This document shows positions 39,726-47,472 of a stretch of DNA of 56,873 bases, piece by piece. Source of the stretch: Pseudomonadota bacterium. Lineage in GTDB: Bacteria > Pseudomonadota > Gammaproteobacteria > Burkholderiales > Burkholderiaceae_C. The notes beneath the pieces are model-generated. The model was not told where the DNA came from and made no database searches. It was given only the letters and a program-made list of their open reading frames with translations. The stretch is from positions 1 through 56,873 of the forward strand of contig JAIUOM010000010.1 in assembly GCA_020161215.1 (NCBI GenBank). Reading direction: 5' to 3'. Every line of letters begins with the position of its first letter. The stretch's first letter is position 1. The position numbers and the translations under genes were made by a program.

Positions 39726-39741
39726 GTAGTTTATGGACTAC
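39726..39741. promoter_or_regulatory. Operator dyad upstream of the toxin-antitoxin operon
   Basis: GTAGT-TTATGG-ACTAC is a perfect 5-bp inverted repeat starting 14 bp before the toxin start codon, within the likely promoter. This position suits autorepression by the antitoxin or toxin-antitoxin complex. Confidence 0.55.
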
Positions 39742-39884
39742 TGCCTGTCAACCAAGCCTTGGCTGCGCATCAACCTACGCTGTACAGCGTATGGAATGCT
39801 TTGAGCACACAGTCCAAGACGCGTTGGATAGTGGCTACGTTCATAAAGTCGGAAAAAATCTTAGTTAAATCAAATACTTAACTG

Positions 39885-39922
39885 CTTTTCTGCGGATTTT
39901 GCAGGAATCACGGCCGACCCTC
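39885..39922 (-). repeat. Right terminal inverted repeat of the transposon
   Basis: Reverse complement of the left repeat except at two of 38 positions. It is followed immediately by the second GGCCT target duplication. Confidence 0.92.
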
Positions 39923-39927
39923 GGCCT
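39923..39927 (+). repeat. Target-site duplication, right copy
   Basis: GGCCT, identical to 18812-18816, directly abutting the right inverted repeat. Confidence 0.9.
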
Positions 39928-40369
39928 GGGCCTGGCCGCGGCCTGCGACGTGGTGGTGGCGGCGCAAAGCACGGTGTTCTGCTGCGCCTTTGTCCGCGTT
40001 GGCGCCATGCCCGACGGCGCCCTGTTCTGGTCGCTGCCGGCACGCGTGGGCGTGGCCAAGGCACGCCAACTGATGCTGTGGGCCACCGAGGTGAAAGGCC
40101 CCGAGGCCGTGGCCATGGGCCTGGCCGACGACTACGTCGACGCCGCCAGCGCGCTGCCGCAGGCGCACAAGCTGGCCCAGCGCATCGCCCGTGGGCCGAC
40201 CCGGGCCTACGGCCGCATCAAGGCCGGCCTGCGCCAGGCGCCCATGTCGATCGAGCCGGCGCTGGCCTACCAGCTCGACAACGCGCCGGGGCTGTTCAAC
40301 AGCGCCGACTTCCAGGAGGGCGCCACCGCTTTCCTGGAAAAGCGCAAGCCGGTTTTTGGCCGTGGCTGA
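39923..40369 (+). pseudogene. Enoyl-CoA hydratase, 3' half, after the transposon
   Basis: 148 residues beginning GLGLAAACDVVVAAQSTVFCCAF, in the frame that continues the 5' half at 18464-18816. GLADDYVDAA and FQEGATAFLEKRKPVFGRG are the usual hydratase C-terminus. It has no start signal of its own apart from what transposon sequence may offer. The host sequence resumes with the duplicated GGCCT. The ancestral protein had neither usual catalytic Glu clearly (GAGLGL; VRVGAMPDGAL), so it may not have been a standard hydratase. Confidence 0.93.
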
Positions 40370-40399
40370 GCAGCGCACTACCCACCCAGGAGTTTCACC

Positions 40400-41572
40400 A
40401 TGAATACCGCCAACGCGCCATCGGGTGCGGCCGACGATCTGCCGCTCAAGGGCCTGCGCGTGCTGGAGCTGGGCCAGTTCATCGCCGCGCCGGCCGCCGG
40501 CCAGGCGCTGGTCGACCTGGGCGCCGACGTCATCAAACTGGAGCCGCCCGGTGGCGACGCCGCGCGCCAGAGCGGCTGGTCGAAAGACGCGTTTGGCCCC
40601 ATGTTCAGCGCCTACAACCGCGACAAGCGCTCGGTGGTGTTCAACCTGCGCAGCGACGCCGGCCGCGCCCAGGCCCAGCGCCTGGCGCTGAGCTGCGACG
40701 TGGTGCTGGCCAACGCCCGCCCCGGCGCCATGGAAAAGCAGGGCTTGGGCGCCGCGCAACTGATGGCCCAGGCCCCGCGCCTGATCTACGGCCGTGTCAG
40801 CGCCTTTGGCCAGACCGGGCCGTCCAGCACCCGCGCGGGCCTGGACATCGCCGCCCAGGCCGAAAGCGGCATCATGAGCATGAACGGCTTTGCCGACCGC
40901 GAGCCGGTGCGCGTGGGCTACACCGTGGTCGACGTGCTGGCCGCCAGCGCCCTGACCAGCGGCGTGCTGGCCGCGCTGCTGCGGCGCGGCACCACGGGGC
41001 GCGGGGGGCTGGTCGAGCTGTCCTTGATCGACGTGGCCGTGGCCTCCATGGCCTACCCCTGGGCCGAATACCGCCTGCTGGGCCAGATGCCGCTGCGCCG
41101 TGGCAATGGCCAGGCCACGGTGGCGCCGGCGGCGGAGGTGATCGCCACCCGCAACGGCATGATCGTGCTGTCGGCCTACACCGAGGAGCACTTTCCGCGC
41201 CTGTGCGCGGCCATCGAGCGGCCTGAATTGGTCGGTGACCCGCGCTTTGCCACCAACGCGGCGCGGGTGCAAAACCGCCCGGCGCTGCTGGAGGTGTTGC
41301 ACGACGCACTGAGCCACTTTGAAACCGATGCCCTGGTCGAGATGCTGAACAACGGCGGCATCGTGGCCGGGGCGGTGCGCACCATGGCCCAGGTGCAGCC
41401 GGGAAAATTCGGCGTGGCGGCCGACCTGTTTGTCGACGCGCTGGGCGGCGAGCGCGAACCGACCTCCGTTCCCGGGCAGCCGATGCAGCTCGACGGCGTG
41501 CCCCGCCGGGCGGGCCGCCTGCCGGCGGTGGGCGAGCATACGCAGCAGGTGCTGGACGAACTGGGCGCCTGA
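40400..41572 (+). CDS. CaiB/BaiF family III CoA-transferase (host operon)
   Basis: A 390-residue CoA-transferase closing the interrupted host operon. KGLRVLELGQFIAAPAAGQALVDLGADVIKLEPPGGD is the family N-terminus, NRDKRSVVFNLRSDAGR follows, and the catalytic Asp is in YTVVDVLAAS. AGGAG lies 8 bases upstream of the ATG. Before the insertion it was 30 bp behind the hydratase and under the GntR-controlled promoter; now 21 kb of transposon intervenes. Expression may be lost or depend on read-out from the element's right end. Confidence 0.9.
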   Translation: MNTANAPSGAADDLPLKGLRVLELGQFIAAPAAGQALVDLGADVIKLEPPGGDAARQSGWSKDAFGPMFSAYNRDKRSVVFNLRSDAGRAQAQRLALSCDVVLANARPGAMEKQGLGAAQLMAQAPRLIYGRVSAFGQTGPSSTRAGLDIAAQAESGIMSMNGFADREPVRVGYTVVDVLAASALTSGVLAALLRRGTTGRGGLVELSLIDVAVASMAYPWAEYRLLGQMPLRRGNGQATVAPAAEVIATRNGMIVLSAYTEEHFPRLCAAIERPELVGDPRFATNAARVQNRPALLEVLHDALSHFETDALVEMLNNGGIVAGAVRTMAQVQPGKFGVAADLFVDALGGEREPTSVPGQPMQLDGVPRRAGRLPAVGEHTQQVLDELGA

Positions 41573-41647
41573 CCAGGTCTGGGGCTGCGGCGTGCCCTGG
41601 CCGAAGAGGGGGATGCTGTCAGGCCATAGGTCGGCGCCAGCATGGGT

Positions 41648-41680
41648 GATGTAGCTATCATTTTTGTAGTTTTTGGTGCC
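41648..41680 (+). repeat. Partial interspersed repeat upstream of guaA, copy E
   Basis: GTAGCTATCATTTTTGTAG resembles the TAGCTATCAATAAAGTAG part of copy A (4434-4499). Only this part of the repeat is recognisable here. Confidence 0.35.
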
Positions 41681-41772
41681 TATCGCCGGAGCCAACTTGG
41701 GTCAAAAAGGTTAAAATACCCGGTTTTGCAGGCGGCGGCCCAGGCCCATGCCGGCACCTTGGCCCTAGCCCC

Positions 41773-43392
41773 ATGCAACACGACAAAATCCTCATCCTCG
41801 ACTTCGGCTCCCAGGTCACCCAGCTCATCGCCCGCCGTGTGCGCGAAGCGCATGTGTTCTGCGAGGTGCACCCCTGCGACGTCAACGACGATTGGGTGCG
41901 CGAGTACGCCGCAGATGGCGCGCTGAAAGGCGTGATCCTGTCCGGCAGCCATGCCAGCGCCTACGAGGAAAGCACCGACCGCGCCCCGCAGGCTGTGTTC
42001 GATCTGGGTGTGCCGGTGCTGGGTATCTGCTACGGCATGCAGACCATGGCGCAGCAGCTCGGCGGCAAGGTCGAAAGCGGCCACCAGCGCGAGTTTGGTT
42101 ATGCCGAGGTGCGCGCACGCGGCCACACCGCGCTGCTGAAAGACATCCAGGACTTCCACACGCCCGAGGGCCACGGCATGCTCAAGGTGTGGATGAGCCA
42201 CGGCGACAAGGTGACCGAGCTGCCGCCCGGCTTCAAGCTGATGGCCAGCACGCCCAGCTGCCCCATCGCCGGCATGGCCGACGAAGAGCGCGGCTACTAC
42301 GCCGTGCAGTTCCACCCCGAGGTCACGCACACGGTGCAGGGCCGGGCGATCCTGGAGCGCTTTGCGCTCGACATCGCCCGTGCCAAGCCCGACTGGGTGA
42401 TGCGCGACCACATCGCCGAGGCGGTCGACGCCATCCGCGCCCAGGTGGGCGACGAAGAGGTCATCCTGGGCCTGTCGGGCGGGGTCGATTCCAGCGTGGC
42501 CGCGGCCCTGATCCACCGCGCCATCGGCGACCAGCTGACCTGCGTCTTCGTCGACCATGGCCTGCTGCGCCTGAACGAGGGCGACATGGTCATGGAGATG
42601 TTCGCCGGTCGCCTGCACGCCAAGGTGGTGCGTGTTGACGCCAGCGAATTGTTCTTGAAAGAGCTGGCCGGCGTCAGCGACCCCGAGCAGAAGCGCAAGA
42701 TCATCGGCCGCCTGTTTGTCGACGTTTTCAAGGCAGAGGCCGGCAAACTGACTGCGTCAGGTGCTTCCAAAAACGGAGCAAAATGGCTGGCCCAGGGCAC
42801 CATCTACCCCGACGTCATCGAGTCTGGCGGCGCCAAGAGCAAGAAGGCCGTCACCATCAAAAGCCACCACAACGTCGGCGGTTTGCCCGAGCAACTGGGC
42901 CTGAAGCTGCTGGAGCCGCTGCGCGATCTGTTCAAGGACGAGGTGCGCGAGCTGGGCGTGGCCTTGGGCCTGCCGCACGACATGGTCTACCGCCACCCCT
43001 TCCCCGGCCCGGGCCTGGGCGTGCGCATCCTCGGTGAAGTCAAGAAAGAGTACGCCGACCTGCTGCGCGAGGCCGACGCCATCTTCATCGAAGAGCTGCG
43101 CTCCACCATCGAGCCGAACAGCGGCAAGAGCTGGTACGACCTGACCAGCCAGGCCTTCACCGTCTTTCTGCCCGTCAAAAGCGTGGGCGTGATGGGCGAC
43201 GGCCGCACCTACGACTACGTGGTGGCCTTGCGCGCCGTGCAGACCAGCGACTTCATGACCGCCGACTGGGCCGAACTGCCGTATGCGCTGTTGAAAAAGG
43301 TCTCCAGCCGCATCATCAACGAGGTGCGCGGCATCAACCGCGTGACCTACGACGTGTCCTCCAAGCCGCCGGCGACGATTGAGTGGGAGTGA
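41773..43392 (+). CDS. guaA: GMP synthase (glutamine-hydrolysing)
   Basis: A 539-residue enzyme aminating XMP to GMP. The N-terminal class I glutamine amidotransferase (to about 205) has the nucleophile in VLGICYGMQ and the His-Glu pair in QFHPEVTHT. The ATP pyrophosphatase domain has the PP-loop [15 protein letters not shown]. The C-terminal dimerisation domain ends [19 protein letters not shown] -10-like box is at 41712-41717. The segment around [23 protein letters not shown] is several residues longer than in E. coli and resembles the interspersed repeat at DNA level. Confidence 0.97.
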   Translation: MQHDKILILDFGSQVTQLIARRVREAHVFCEVHPCDVNDDWVREYAADGALKGVILSGSHASAYEESTDRAPQAVFDLGVPVLGICYGMQTMAQQLGGKVESGHQREFGYAEVRARGHTALLKDIQDFHTPEGHGMLKVWMSHGDKVTELPPGFKLMASTPSCPIAGMADEERGYYAVQFHPEVTHTVQGRAILERFALDIARAKPDWVMRDHIAEAVDAIRAQVGDEEVILGLSGGVDSSVAAALIHRAIGDQLTCVFVDHGLLRLNEGDMVMEMFAGRLHAKVVRVDASELFLKELAGVSDPEQKRKIIGRLFVDVFKAEAGKLTASGASKNGAKWLAQGTIYPDVIESGGAKSKKAVTIKSHHNVGGLPEQLGLKLLEPLRDLFKDEVRELGVALGLPHDMVYRHPFPGPGLGVRILGEVKKEYADLLREADAIFIEELRSTIEPNSGKSWYDLTSQAFTVFLPVKSVGVMGDGRTYDYVVALRAVQTSDFMTADWAELPYALLKKVSSRIINEVRGINRVTYDVSSKPPATIEWE

Positions 43393-43479
43393 AATCAGGT
43401 CCTTCGGGGACTATCGCCAGTTATCGAAAATATGGCGTAACGTGTTGATTTAATAAGAAATACGTCACGAAAACTATCG

Positions 43480-43671
43480 GTGGCCATCGCCGACCAGCGA
43501 AAGGGCCAACCCGACCATCTCAAGCCAAAGCCCGTTCGACTCGAAAAAAAACTCGAAACCTCGTGGCCTCCGCCCAAATTGCCGAACGATTCGCGGCGCA
43601 TCGTGCCACGCATCAAATCACGGCCGACGAGCATGCGCGACGCCGAGTCATCGAACTCGGTGAATGGGTGA
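43480..43671 (+). other. Small open frame, possible frameshifted N-terminus of the PIN-like gene
   Basis: A GTG-initiated frame of 63 codons with high GC at third positions. It ends at TGA 43669-43671, overlapping the ATG of the next gene by one base. At 43544-43551 it contains eight consecutive A. Reading A-AAA-AAA there with a -1 shift leads into ACT at 43551, in the frame of the PIN-like protein, which is open from there on. So this may be a separate coupled leader gene, a programmed frameshift, or one protein broken by an indel. Confidence 0.45.
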
Positions 43672-44687
43672 TGGCAAGAGATCGCATCTACCTCGACAAG
43701 TGCTTCTGGATTTACCTGCGGTGCGCGCGCATGCGGGTGCAGAGCCCACCAGGCGCGTCGGATCTTTTGGAAGCCCTCGTTGCGGGTGTCACTGCAGGGA
43801 GGCTGATCTGTCCCATAAGCGATGCGCTGTTCCTTGAACTGATGAAGCAGTCGGACCTGGCCACGCGGGGGGCGACTGCCGAGTTGATCGACGAACTGAG
43901 CTGCGGCGTCACGCTTTGCTGCGAACCGACACGCGTGGCGACGGAAGTCGCTCACTTCTTTCATGCGAACGCCGGTCACAGCGTGTATCCGCTGGAACAC
44001 TTGGTCTGGACAAGGGTCCCGTACATCTTGGGTATTCAGCATCCGGGGGCCACGGCCTTCCAAGAAGATGAGCAACTTGTGATCCGGAAGGCGTTCTTCG
44101 ACCACCTGTGGGAGCTTTCACTTTCGACGATGGTGGAGGCCATCGGGAACGCCTGGCCGCAAGCTTCGCCGTTCGACGACTTCGCGAATCGGTTGAACCG
44201 TGATAACGCGGTGCATGCACCATCAACGAAGAGCTTCGCGCAGGTCTACCGGGACGAGATCAATGGCGTGCTGGAACTCGCAGCCCCGATTGCTGCCGAC
44301 GTGCTGCACGACATGGCCAGGAAGGCTTTTGGTCCTACTGCACAGCCCTCGACAGGAGAGCGGGAAGAGATCACCAGGCAGTGTCTCGGCCTACTGCGGG
44401 CGGCCATCCAGAAGCCCGCCGGTCGGCGGGCTTTGCGTACTTTGCAGGTCGGTGCTCTGTTGCATGCGGCTTTGCGCTGGAATCGCACGCAGAAGTTGAA
44501 CGCCAACGATATGTTCGACTTTCACCATGCAGGAGCGGCGTTGGGCTACTGCGACGTATTCCTGACCGATGGGCCAATGCACGCGCTCTTGAGGCAGCGG
44601 AATCTCGCCATTGAGCGCGATTTTCCGTGCCGAGTCATGTCTTCCGTTGAGGATGCTGCTGATTGGGTTCGGTGCCGCACTGCGTAG
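43671..44687 (+). CDS. PIN-like domain protein, uncharacterised
   Basis: 338 residues from the ATG at 43671; the frame is also open upstream (GTG 43563, and back to 43551 by the possible frameshift). Acidic residues are placed as in PIN-type ribonucleases: D9 in RIYLDKCFWIYL, E56 in ISDALFLELMKQ, and D280/D283, D295 and D300 in NDMFDFHHAGAALGYCDVFLTDG. The middle is helical with no known domain. It sits in a lower-GC patch after guaA, a frequent site of accessory DNA. Catalytic activity is an inference; I know no named family for it. Confidence 0.6.
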   Translation: MARDRIYLDKCFWIYLRCARMRVQSPPGASDLLEALVAGVTAGRLICPISDALFLELMKQSDLATRGATAELIDELSCGVTLCCEPTRVATEVAHFFHANAGHSVYPLEHLVWTRVPYILGIQHPGATAFQEDEQLVIRKAFFDHLWELSLSTMVEAIGNAWPQASPFDDFANRLNRDNAVHAPSTKSFAQVYRDEINGVLELAAPIAADVLHDMARKAFGPTAQPSTGEREEITRQCLGLLRAAIQKPAGRRALRTLQVGALLHAALRWNRTQKLNANDMFDFHHAGAALGYCDVFLTDGPMHALLRQRNLAIERDFPCRVMSSVEDAADWVRCRTA

Positions 44688-45052
44688 TGCGTGGATGACG
44701 GCCGTTCCCGCAAGTTGGATTGCACTGCCGTGTAACGGCTGAAGTTTTGACCCTTGTTCGGTATGAGGTGAGTTGATTGATTGATGACGGTGTTGCCAGA
44801 GCCGCCGCCCTGCAAATCGCTCCATCTCCCGGGCAGCAGTAAAAGATGCGCGCTTGCTACGTTAGAAGCGACGGTAATCCCATGGTGATCACAGCCAAGA
44901 CATTTAGCCATGTGGGCTTGGGCAACTTGTTGACGATGACACCACATCGTCGCCCATTTTCCTGCTGCGAATGCAGCGCCTCGTCGGATGCGCTCAGCAA
45001 GTCGCGGCCCGCTCCCACACGCCGCGGCGGCGGCTCGCGCTAGAGTCGGCTC
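44688..45052. other. Intergenic stretch without recognisable gene
   Basis: About 365 bp of lower-GC sequence between the PIN-like gene and the diacylglycerol-kinase-like gene. It contains a short dyad GACGAT-GACACCAC-ATCGTC (44931-44950) and several stop codons in all frames. No IS end, tRNA or integrase fragment was recognised, although the composition suggests the accessory patch extends to about 44990. Confidence 0.5.
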
Positions 45053-45985
45053 ATGCCGTCTGCTCCCCCGCTGTTCATCGTGCTCAACGCTGCTTCTGGC
45101 AGCGACGACGCGCGGCGTGCCGGAGAGGCCTTGTCGGCGCGACTGGAGGTAAGCGGGCGGACGCACCAATTGCTGCGGGTAAGCCGCCCGGACGAGTTGG
45201 GCGCCGCCATCGGGCGCGCCGTGCTGGCGGCGCGCGAGGCGCGTGGCGTGGTGGTGGCCGCTGGCGGCGACGGCACCATGAACGCGGTGGCGCAGGCGGC
45301 CTGGAACGCCGACTTGCCGATGGGTGTGCTGCCGCTGGGCACGTTCAATTACTTCGCGCGGGCACACGACATTCCGGTCGAGCCAATGGCGGCGCTGGCC
45401 GCGCTGTTGAACGCCCGCGTGGCGGAGGTTCCGGTTGGGCGCGTCGGCGAGCGCGTGTTCCTGGTGAATGCCAGCGTCGGCCTGTACCCGCGTCTGTTGG
45501 AGCAGCGCGAGCAGGCCAAGCGGCGCTTTGGCCGGCATCGGCTGGTGGCCTTGTTGTCGGGCCTGGGCAGTTTGCTGGGCGGGCGCAGCGTGCTGACGCT
45601 GGAGCTGCACCACGCCGGCCAAACGCGGGTGGCGCGCACCCGTACCCTGTTCGTGGGCAACAACCGGCTGCAGCTGTGCGAGTTGGGGTTGCCCGAGGCG
45701 CTGGCCGTCGGGCGAGGGCGCCTGGCCGCGATCACCCTGCAACCGCTGTCCATGCCGCGCACGCTGTGGTTGGTGTTGCGCGGCGCGGTCGGTCGGCTGG
45801 ATGGCGCCGAGGGCGTGGACAGTTTCGATTTTGACCACCTGGTGGTGCGCCCGCGCCGCGCCGGGCGCACCATCAAGGTGGCCGTGGACGGGGAGGTGCT
45901 GCGCCTGCCCGCGCCCCTGGTGTTCGAGACCGCGCCGCATCCGCTGCGCTTGCTGGTGCCCAGCGGACCGAGGCCGGCCGAATGA
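45053..45985 (+). CDS. Diacylglycerol kinase-family lipid kinase
   Basis: A 310-residue soluble lipid kinase of the DAGK catalytic family (DgkB/YegS-like). FIVLNAASGSDDAR near the N-terminus and VVVAAGGDGTMNAVAQAAW followed by MGVLPLGTFNYFARAHDIP form the nucleotide-binding GGDGT and GTxNxFA motifs. The C-terminal beta-sandwich carries FVGNNRLQL and VAVDGEVLRLP. Substrate may be diacylglycerol, another lipid or a sphingoid base. It overlaps the metallophosphoesterase gene by 4 bases; the pair is commonly adjacent. Confidence 0.88.
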   Translation: MPSAPPLFIVLNAASGSDDARRAGEALSARLEVSGRTHQLLRVSRPDELGAAIGRAVLAAREARGVVVAAGGDGTMNAVAQAAWNADLPMGVLPLGTFNYFARAHDIPVEPMAALAALLNARVAEVPVGRVGERVFLVNASVGLYPRLLEQREQAKRRFGRHRLVALLSGLGSLLGGRSVLTLELHHAGQTRVARTRTLFVGNNRLQLCELGLPEALAVGRGRLAAITLQPLSMPRTLWLVLRGAVGRLDGAEGVDSFDFDHLVVRPRRAGRTIKVAVDGEVLRLPAPLVFETAPHPLRLLVPSGPRPAE

Positions 45986-46833
45986 TCCTGCACCTGAGCG
46001 ACCCGCACTTCGGCGCCGAGCGCCCGGGCGTGGCCGCCGCGCTGGTCGAGCTGGCGCGCGCCCGGCGCCCGCGGCTGGTGGTGTTGTCGGGCGATTTGAC
46101 ACAGCGCGCGCGGCCGGCCGAGTTTCAGGCCGCGCGTGATTTTCTGGATGCGCTGTGCGCCGCCAGCGGGCTGGACGCACGCCGCCACGCGCTGGTGGTG
46201 CCCGGCAACCACGATATTCCCCTGCTCAACCTGCCGCGCCGCCTGTTCAACCCTTATGGCGCCTATGCGCGCTGCTTTGGTGCGCCGCACGACGCGGTGC
46301 TCGCCGATCCGCAGGCCTGGATCGCGGGCGTCAACACCACCCGGCCGTGGCGCCATCGGCACGGCGAGGTCTCCGCCGCCCAGGTCTCGCGCGTGGCCGA
46401 GCGGTTGCGCGCCGCGCCGAACGGCCGGCTGCGCCTGGTGGTCACGCACCAGCCACTGATGGTGGTGGAGCCGGCCGATCGACGCCACCTGCTGCGCGGC
46501 CACGCAGGCGCGGCCCAGGCCTGGGCCGCCGCCGGGGCCGACTTGCTGCTGGCCGGGCATATCCACCAGTCCTTCGTGGCGCCGCTGGCGGCCGAGCCTG
46601 GCGGCACCTGGGTGGTGCAAACCGGCACGGCGGTGTCGCGCCGCACCCGCGAGCAGGTGCCCAACAGCGTGCACCTGATCCGCCTCAGCGACTTGCCGGG
46701 CGACACGCGCGCCGTGGTCGAGCGCTGGGATTGCCAGGAGGCCGAGGCGCGGGCCGGCCGGGGATGCTTTCGGCAGATGACCGAGACGCCGATTCCGGTG
46801 CGCCGCACGTCCGCCGGGCCGGCATCGGCATGA
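45982..46833 (+). CDS. Calcineurin-like metallophosphoesterase
   Basis: A 283-residue dinuclear-metal phosphoesterase. All five family motifs are visible in order: DPHFG (residues 6-10), SGDLTQRA, PGNHD, VVTHQP and GHIHQ. This resembles the 3',5'-cyclic nucleotide phosphodiesterase (CpdA) branch but with a shorter C-terminus. Its start overlaps the lipid kinase stop. The substrate is not predictable. Confidence 0.88.
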   Translation: MILHLSDPHFGAERPGVAAALVELARARRPRLVVLSGDLTQRARPAEFQAARDFLDALCAASGLDARRHALVVPGNHDIPLLNLPRRLFNPYGAYARCFGAPHDAVLADPQAWIAGVNTTRPWRHRHGEVSAAQVSRVAERLRAAPNGRLRLVVTHQPLMVVEPADRRHLLRGHAGAAQAWAAAGADLLLAGHIHQSFVAPLAAEPGGTWVVQTGTAVSRRTREQVPNSVHLIRLSDLPGDTRAVVERWDCQEAEARAGRGCFRQMTETPIPVRRTSAGPASA

Positions 46834-46923
46834 CAAGCCGCTCCTGACCCCGCGGGAAGCTGCGCAGGCCGACTCGGGGTTCACCCGGGTCCGGGGGGCA
46901 CGTTGCGGAAGTGCGGGGGCCGT

Positions 46924-46951
46924 GGAACCATCTGGTCCGTTCTGTTACTCA
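46924..46951 (+). promoter_or_regulatory. HrpL/BtrS-type ECF sigma promoter candidate
   Basis: GGAACC (46924-46929), 15 bases, then TTACTCA (46945-46951). The known hrp box is GGAACC-N15/16-CCACTCA, so the -35 matches fully and the -10 at five of seven positions. The chaperone ATG is 45 bp downstream. The arrangement fits type III secretion genes controlled by an ECF sigma factor, but a single match of this length could be chance. Confidence 0.5.
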
Positions 46952-46995
46952 GTTCCGGAATCGGTCCGCCCATCACACCACAGAGGAATGCCGCC

Positions 46996-47460
46996 ATGCA
47001 GGAAAACTTCTCGCGCGTCTTGAACGAGTTTGGCGACAGCCTGGGCCTGCCGGGGCTGGTGCTGGACGAGGGCGGCTACTGCGGCCTGCGCTTTGACGAT
47101 ATACCCGTTCATCTCGAACTGCTGGGCGAACGCCAGCAGGTGTTGCTGCACACCTGCTTGGGCAGCGTGCCCGCCCAGGCCGACAAGGCGTTCCACGCGC
47201 GCCTGCTGCACGGCAATCACTTTTTTGCCGGCACGGCAGGGGCGACTATCGGCGTGCATCCCGAGAGTGGCAGCATCGACATGGCCCTGGTGCTGGAAGG
47301 CGAGCGCCTCACGCTGGAAGGCTTCGAGCGCGCCTTGAAGGCCTTCGTCGACATGGCCGAGGCTTGGCAGCGGGAGCTTGCGGGCGGCCACCAACCCGAG
47401 GCCGAGGATGCCACGTCCGCACAAGTTTTGCCGCGCGACTGGTCGTCGCTGCGTGCCTGA
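46996..47460 (+). CDS. Type III secretion chaperone, CesT/Tir family
   Basis: A 154-residue small acidic protein with the CesT fold pattern: FSRVLNEFGDSLGLPGLVLDEGGYCGLRFDDIPVHLELLGERQQVLLHTCLGSVP, then LLHGNHFFAGTAGATIGVHPESGSIDMALVLEGERLTLEGFERALKAFVDMAEAW. These proteins dimerise and keep an effector's N-terminus secretion-competent. It ends 12 bp before the effector-like gene, the usual chaperone-effector order. A spurious extension to 46903 exists in frame; the ATG at 46996 has a GGAATG-type site upstream. Confidence 0.85.
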   Translation: MQENFSRVLNEFGDSLGLPGLVLDEGGYCGLRFDDIPVHLELLGERQQVLLHTCLGSVPAQADKAFHARLLHGNHFFAGTAGATIGVHPESGSIDMALVLEGERLTLEGFERALKAFVDMAEAWQRELAGGHQPEAEDATSAQVLPRDWSSLRA

Positions 47461-47472
47461 AGGAGTACGGCG

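Noticed and set aside
44931-44950. Hairpin GACGAT-N8-ATCGTC as a terminator
   Set aside because: No T-run follows on either strand, and it is about 240 bp from the nearest stop codon.
43381-45052. Classical integrase-mediated island at the guaA 3' end
   Set aside because: No integrase gene and no second copy of the guaA 3' end (att duplication) could be found in the following 2 kb.
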